A stretch of DNA of 64,000 bases, from NCBI RefSeq assembly GCF_910592395.1, contig NC_088313.1, forward strand, positions 4,902,501 through 4,966,500, read 5' to 3'. A program made the translations under genes and the position numbers. Below are positions 58,203 through 64,000 of the stretch, in pieces. A model generated the notes under the pieces. The model was not told the origin of the DNA. It saw only the letters and a program-made list of their open reading frames with translations, and ran no database searches. How positions within the stretch are numbered: position 1 is the first letter of the stretch; every line of letters starts with the position of its first letter. The stretch comes from Lineus longissimus. Taxonomy: Eukaryota; Nemertea; Pilidiophora; Heteronemertea; Lineidae.

Positions 58203-58830
58203 CGGGTCGTATTTAGCGGGGGGAGCGATTCTTTTTTCCTACGAACTTTTTGTCCACATTTACATATGCGCATGCGCACTCTAGTCAAACATCCACTTGG
58301 CCGCATCGCATTGACAGTGACAATGGAAGAACTCGACCGTGATAGTTTTCTCGTTGAATGCGAGCATTGTTCGCCATCCTCTATCAATAAAGTTCTTTTG
58401 GCGGTAGGTTTTGATGGCAGAGAAACCAACTGTTTGATCAATCTGTCAGTAGCCTAGATCATTGTTATTTGATCCAAATCGCCGTAATTGACTCAACAGA
58501 CTGAGCTACGTTTCCACAGAGATTTAGCCTATAGGCTACATACATCATGTATACATGATACACATGTATTAAGATCCAAGTTCTTTTCACTGTCAATGCG
58601 GCAAAGTGGATGTTTGACTAGAGTGCGCATGCGCGTATGCAAATGAGGACAGAAAGTTCGTAGGAAAAAAAAAATTCGCTGGCGGGGGGGGGGGCGGCAC
58701 ATGTCTTTCATGCAGATTTGTGACCTTGTGGGACTAAAAGTGGTGTTCTGCCCCCCCCCCCCCCCCCATCACAAAAAGCCTATACTACATCCCCCCCCCC
58801 CCCCGAACTAAAAAGTTAAATACGACCCCA
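58203..58830. mobile_element. Foldback element with poly(G)/poly(C) tracts
   Basis: The left arm 58203-58325 (GGGTCGTATTTAGC, TCCTACGAACTTT, TGCGCATGCGCACTCTAGTC, AAACATCCACTT) is repeated inverted at 58575-58830. The right arm has grown poly(G) (58684-58694) and two poly(C) runs (58751-58767, 58791-58804) where the left arm has only six G. The mirrored 106- and 60-codon ORFs on it are products of this symmetry, not genes. Confidence 0.75.
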
Positions 58831-61646
58831 GCCGATACTGTATTTTTGGCCTGCAAGTACATTTGACGCATCTATGCACCACCGCGACAGATGAAATGTA
58901 ACAGAGGGAATTAACATTTCATAATTCCTGTGACATCATAGGCTTTGCGATTCTTGCAAAATTCCGTCAGTCTTAGAGTACGTAAATAATCACTGCATGC
59001 TACATGTAGAAGGACATTCGATTCCACTCTCCTCACATAACTTGATGTTTGCTAATAGCTGCTGTTGGAGTTGACGACAGCCGAACGCCTCTTCGGGCAT
59101 GAAATCATAGTCAAGTTGGTGATCGCCATGTCACTGGTGAAACCATTCTTGCTCTCAGGATATTCCCGGAGGGCGTATGAGATCTTGGAGCTTGACGGTC
59201 AGGATAGTAGCCATATCTGGTATTGATGTTCGATCGTGATTTCATGGTTCGATGGGGTGTTTGGTGGATCTCAGCGATATTCACTTCATTCACATCGGTC
59301 GAACGGGTACCGAGAGGACGGTTGATGAAGGAACCCGATCGACCGCGACAAGGCTCGCGGTGAGGAATCGCCCAAATTTCTTTATGCCAGGTCTACACAC
59401 TGGAGGCAATCGCTGAGTAACGTGCACATCCCTAGGTGCAAATAAATCAGACCCTCTTCCCGAATGAAATGAGCACTACATGCATATTTATAATACATGT
59501 ACATTTGATACTCGATATCCTCAGACTAATTTTAGGCTTTTTCCGCCGTGGAATTTTCCGCAGATTCCGCAACATAGTCATGGCCGGAGGAGTGGCAATC
59601 GAGGACCCGGGAAAAAATAACGTGATTGTTGAATATCTTTCCGAAATAAATCACCCGCCTTGCGATGTAAGGGGTCATTTGTTTTCCATTCCGCCGGACC
59701 TTTGTTCTGATTAACAGGAATGCTCTGGCAGGGAAGAGGAGAATTAGTTTCCTCGGGCACAACTGGGGCGTATCAAAGTCCAGCGGTGCTGATTTACATG
59801 AATCACAGTGTTTCATCGCCAAGCACGATGCCCACCACAAGGGGTCACTGGTCCAGCAGTCTAACAATTCATTAGAAAATTGTCTACTGACCTTTAGATG
59901 CGTCTCTTTGCACCGACGTCGGGGGTCATTCTTAGAAAAACCTCCTCAGAAGATTTTGTTGACAACTCCCTGGCCCGAAACACTTAGGAAGATTGAACTG
60001 CTCTCGCACGACACACGCAGTTGGTATTTCATGCTGCAGTGAAGTCGACCAGACAATGCGATTGAAGTCCAAGGTTGACATTTAGACTAAAAAACCTTTT
60101 GAAATGAACTAAGTTGTGTAAAAGATGCTGTTCAGAACTAAATCCCATTATCATAATTGAGTGGTGCGTGACTTTGAAATGTGTTAGACACCAGACGGGA
60201 GTTTTCTTTCTGTATGATTAAAAGGACAGCTTTATAAAGTGACTTTGTTCTCCGTAGTAGCATTCCATTGTATTGAAGTTTTACCTTGGCCACATCTTAT
60301 AGTTCTTCAAGGCTACGATGATCATCTGATTTTCGAAATATGGTCTTTGGATCTAATACATCATTCATGGCGGGCGTATAAGGCTGAGTTTATCACCATT
60401 ATGCATGTTTCGCAGCCCCCCTCCCGAACGGCGAACTACGAACTACAACACATACAAAGGTCTGTGATATTATCAAGGCCCGAGAAAATCCATTTTTGCG
60501 ACAGTCGTAAATTATCTTCGATATATATTATACTGATGTCTACATGTATAATTAAAAACCATGCCTCTGCATACCCCGTACTTAAACAGAAAGCATATTT
60601 AGCCGTGTTTTAATTTTTTTCATCGTTGTTATTCATATCTGATAGCTTTATATCGGCCTGTGCATTAATGAACTGATGTACACTTATTGTTCTAAAAATC
60701 CGCCTCAATAGAGTTACGAGCCCTCGGAAGGTTCCCGCAGAAAAGGGAGTTCCTATACAAAAAATCAATAAGTTGCGCTAAAATATTTTATTAATGTTGT
60801 TTTATTCTTTTGTGTATATGTATGTTCTATGATTTTCGTTCCAACTGAAAATGTGGTCGATCGACAAAAAATGTACTGTTTCATTTTGTATATATTTTTT
60901 CGTTGCAGATAATTGTTGATAAACCTTTGGAATAACGTGTTCTGATCTGTAAAGTAGGTAAGTAGTATGCCCTTTCAATGAGACATTTTGACAGGTTTCT
61001 TTTGCGAATTCCTTCATCACATCAATGACTTTGAACCTTCGCCGTAGAACACCCTTAGAAATGAAGGCTTTTTGGCTTTTGGGCTTTTAAAAAAACCTTT
61101 GAAGTTTCCGGCCGACACAAGTATGCACTCTACATGTATCAGCGATGAGAACGGCCCTCAGGGGCTTTTACGATCTCGGAATGTTCTGACCTCGTACTTT
61201 CCTCGAAACATTGGTAAAAGGAACAATTTTTATCTTCAGTGTGTGTATATAGCACCTCACTAGTAAAAATACCGGCCCCAAATACGATAACCCAAAATAT
61301 CTCGCGTTTTGCTAAAGTTCTCATTTCATGGTACAGAAATCATGCTAAAGTCTATGTCGCGACAAATAACATGCTAAAATAGCTCTGTTGACGCATTGGA
61401 GGTGGTCAACAATGTCTTGTCGCTGAAACCGCAAAGGATTTTTTGCTGTAATCTCATAACGGGATTACTGTGACATTTCTCACAATCACCTTTGCGAGAA
61501 ATGAGATTACTTGTTTTTGATGACCAGTTCTGTGAGCATCTTCGCACTTTCCATTGTACAAAAATAAATTGTATCCGGATAATTAGACCACCATTCTACT
61601 AAGATAGACCATAAAATCTAACACTATTCTTTTCCCCCTGGATCCA
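58831..61646. other. No confident gene seen
   Basis: A minus-strand stretch near 59118-58985 reads DYDFMPEEAFGCRQLQQQLL, which looks coding, but the neighbouring frame is broken. The 124-codon ORF at 60239 (+) has no recognisable family. Confidence 0.45.
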
Positions 61647-61655
61647 GTTATACGC

Positions 61656-61746
61656 CATCCTGGCATAACCAGTAGTTTTCAATATCTATACTCCGCCTGT
61701 CGATATTTTGTATATGGCGAAAGTGTAAAAGCCTGATCTCAGGATG
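61656..61746. mobile_element. 91-bp MITE with CATCCTGG ends, copy 1
   Basis: CATCCTGGCATAACCAGTAG to CTGATCTCAGGATG, bracketed by GTTATACGC on both sides (61647-61655 and 61747-61755), a 9-bp target duplication. Inner motif ATACTCCGCCTG is shared with copies at 63113 and 44426. A 9-bp duplication would suit a Mutator-like mover, but that is only a hint. Confidence 0.75.
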
Positions 61747-62142
61747 GTTATACGCCTTACACTATTAAAGGTTGTATAATATGGAGTTATCTTGACCTTA
61801 TCTAAATAAATTTTCATGATATTCATTTTGGCGGAATACAAAATTTCTTTCCGTTTTTCAATTAAAAATTGATTTTCGCGAATCTAGTTTTTTTTCGTGA
61901 GATCTCAAAAAAGCGCCCGCGACGACTTGGCGGTTTACATGTACAGTGATGCTGCTCCACGATCCAGGGACAATTATTAGCGTTATGTAAAGGAAGACGC
62001 GTGACACTATGAAATACCTCTACTCTTAGATGTTTGGGTATTCTTTCAAATCGGTAATTTGCCATGCTACACCTGTTATTCCTTTGTTCATGTGTGGGAA
62101 TATTCTTCATTTATTTCGAATTTTAAAAGGGAACGAAAGCTG

Positions 62143-62629
62143 TTAAAGGGACAACTTGGACGTGGTAGTTACCTGGCCAGGAGGATAATAACTCTGCTTG
62201 CCACCATGCGCCGCCACCAGTATAGTATCACACAGATGCTGAGTTCTAATAATGATTTTGGACGGTGTTGCGAGGCAGTTATGGACACGGCATGTGAATA
62301 TATATATGTATATATATCTGTTCATTCCTCCTTCAGTAAGAAGACAAAAAATATGAGAACAAAAGATCGCCGTGTGTCGAGGCATTGTCCGAAGTCGGCT
62401 TAGGCCTTCGGACGTGTTCTGAGTGTGCGCATTTGATTTGTTTCGGCGCTGATTCGACTTCTTCGAAAAAAACTATTTCAGGCAGGCCTATGGTTACACC
62501 CCGTTCGGGTGCATTGTTTATTGCAAATAAATGACTTTTCAATTATCTAGTTTGGAGAAGTTACGGTCCGGCTGGAAGTCATTTTTGTATGAAAAACCAA
62601 CATATCTCATGCCCAAGTTGTCCCTTTAA
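62143..62629. mobile_element. TTAA-ended MITE family C, copy 2 (longer form)
   Basis: 487 bp, opposite orientation to copy 1; TTAAAGGGACAACTTGGACG at the left, GCCCAAGTTGTCCCTTTAA at the right. Its middle (62363-62480) holds a segment also seen alone at 2565-2660 (TTGTCCGAAGTCG, GAGTGTGCG, CTTCTTCGAA), so the 305-bp copy is probably a deletion derivative. Confidence 0.85.
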
Positions 62630-63112
62630 AACGCGGAAGAAAATGCTGAGCATTGTATTCGATTTTACTGCGAAACCAAAACTGGCGCGTCAGAACGCTT
62701 TGCGCTCAGATCGTTTGAATTAGGCGAACGATGGACCAGCACAAACACACTGGGTGTTAACTCTCACTAAGTAACATGTACGAAGAAATTCTTCTGGCAA
62801 AGTATTGCATGGTGCTGTGTGTATGCTCTCCTGAAAATGTTTAAAAATCTGTTGTGAATTATTTTTGAGATATTTGATTTCTTGTTTACTGTACATTTTC
62901 ATGTACATATGTACAACTTATGTAATGTAAATGCATGTATTTTTCATTTAATAATCTATCGGAAGTTTTGGCACCTAAAACATCATTAAAAACGTGTTCA
63001 GTGAACCTTAACATGGAGCGATCATGCCCTCAATGAAATCAGAGTCTGACTCTGATGAAATCAACAGCTTAAAAAATTTGAAACTTTATAGGGGTGTTCT
63101 GTTTCTAAAGTT

Positions 63113-63185
63113 CATCCTGGCATAACCAGTGGTATCTAATATACTCCGCCTCGGGATTGAGTGAAAAACTCTGAATCTCAGGATG
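63113..63185. mobile_element. CATCCTGG MITE, copy 2
   Basis: CATCCTGGCATAACCAGTGG to CTGAATCTCAGGATG, with ATACTCCGCCTC inside. Flanks CTAAAGTT and CGAAAGTT match at 7 of 8 positions. Confidence 0.7.
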
Positions 63186-64000
63186 CGAAAGTTGGTAAAA
63201 TATCAGTACGTGTATATCTGGTTTAAGTCCATGCAACCCGAGGTGCTCAGAGCATTGCTGATTACTGATTTCCTAGTTAAGATCAGAATCTTTGCTTAAT
63301 TAGTAAATCCAGCGAAATATGTATCGTATGCAGTTTTAGTGTCGGAAATGAATAAATACATGTACATGCATTTCCTGTATATTATTGTACTTGAAAATGT
63401 AGAGGAATCCCAAAAAATTTAATACCTCGTCATTGGAGAGTGTGACTCTGTCTTAACCTCGTGTATGCACGAGAGACCTGCACTTGTAAATATTTCAACA
63501 TTGATAACTCATTCAGTGACTTTTGATATAATTAGATGTGCATGTAAGTTCCTCGTTATTCTCTTGATTAAAAAGAACCCACCTCTATATATCATGTGAG
63601 CTTTCATTCGGTCACTTCAGTAACACGCAAACCGGCTTTTATGACGATTTTGGCGTACTTAGATTTAAATATTAAAACACCCTTCAGACCAACTCAAACT
63701 TGTTATATATCTACGATAGTCATGGAATAAACCTATTTAACAATGTATTTGTATCATTTATGGTACCAAGAGTTTTGCTCCTTTATCCAGTTGTTGTTAC
63801 ATGTGGTTTTGTGGCGTTCCGAACGCGTGAAATTAGGGCCGTTTACAGACTACAAAACGAAACAAGACCAGAGCAGAACACATCACTCATGTATGACGTA
63901 ATCACTGAAATATGTACAATGTGCCGCGTTTTATACACGACATGCACAACCACAACAGCGTGGACTAAAAGTAGAGAATGTTATTGACCTTTTCGACCAC

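Noticed and set aside
58113-58457. Protein gene (114 codons)
   Set aside because: Its central part is mirrored on the other strand at 58529-58711 because both lie in arms of a foldback element.
60239-60613. 124-codon gene
   Set aside because: No domain, no splice context, AT-rich codons like the background.

Overview
The window is animal nuclear DNA: intron-split coding sequence with GT-AG junctions, a roughly 60% A+T background, and a dense, varied load of short inverted-repeat transposons, tRNA-derived SINEs and 5'-truncated LINE tails. A marine invertebrate is likely, and an echinoderm or other invertebrate deuterostome is my best guess. The guess rests on a foldback element built like sea-urchin TU elements and on very frequent ACATGTA and TAGGCCTA words. 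It is inference, not proof.

Only one gene is clear. At 2982-8563 (+) seven coding exons assemble without any frame break into a 229-residue Polycomb RING-finger protein of the PCGF3/PCGF5 class, with an N-terminal C3HC4 RING and a C-terminal RAWUL domain. Such proteins pair with RING1/RING2 in variant PRC1 and help ubiquitinate histone H2A. Every one of its six introns carries repeat DNA, and the best poly(A) signals downstream of its stop lie inside a transposon.

From about 8.9 kb to 64 kb I find no convincing gene. A few short segments read like possible exons (25377-25519 +, 28984-29189 -, a minus-strand ORF in intron 5, an ORF at 13884-14279 +) but I cannot name them. The rest is repeat-rich intergenic or large-intron DNA. 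It holds a pogo-like MITE family (five copies), three unrelated MITE families that share TTAAAGGG ends, an internally deleted Tc1/mariner-type transposon with ~200-bp inverted repeats, and a second mariner-like MITE. It also holds two MITE copies with a telomere-like (TTAGGG)n core, a TU/foldback-like element whose inverted repeats are 15-bp tandem arrays, and several other hairpin or inverted-repeat elements. Two tRNA-SINE families, two LINE 3' ends and many small tandem arrays complete the list.

The layout shows history as well as content. A SINE is split by a mariner-like MITE and abutted by the telomere-like MITE at 22.8-23.7 kb. A pogo-like MITE sits inside a TTAA-ended MITE at 46.2-46.6 kb. 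One SINE family shares its 3' end motif with the LINE tails, as expected if the LINE enzyme moved it. I see no CRISPR array, operon, rRNA or functional tRNA gene.
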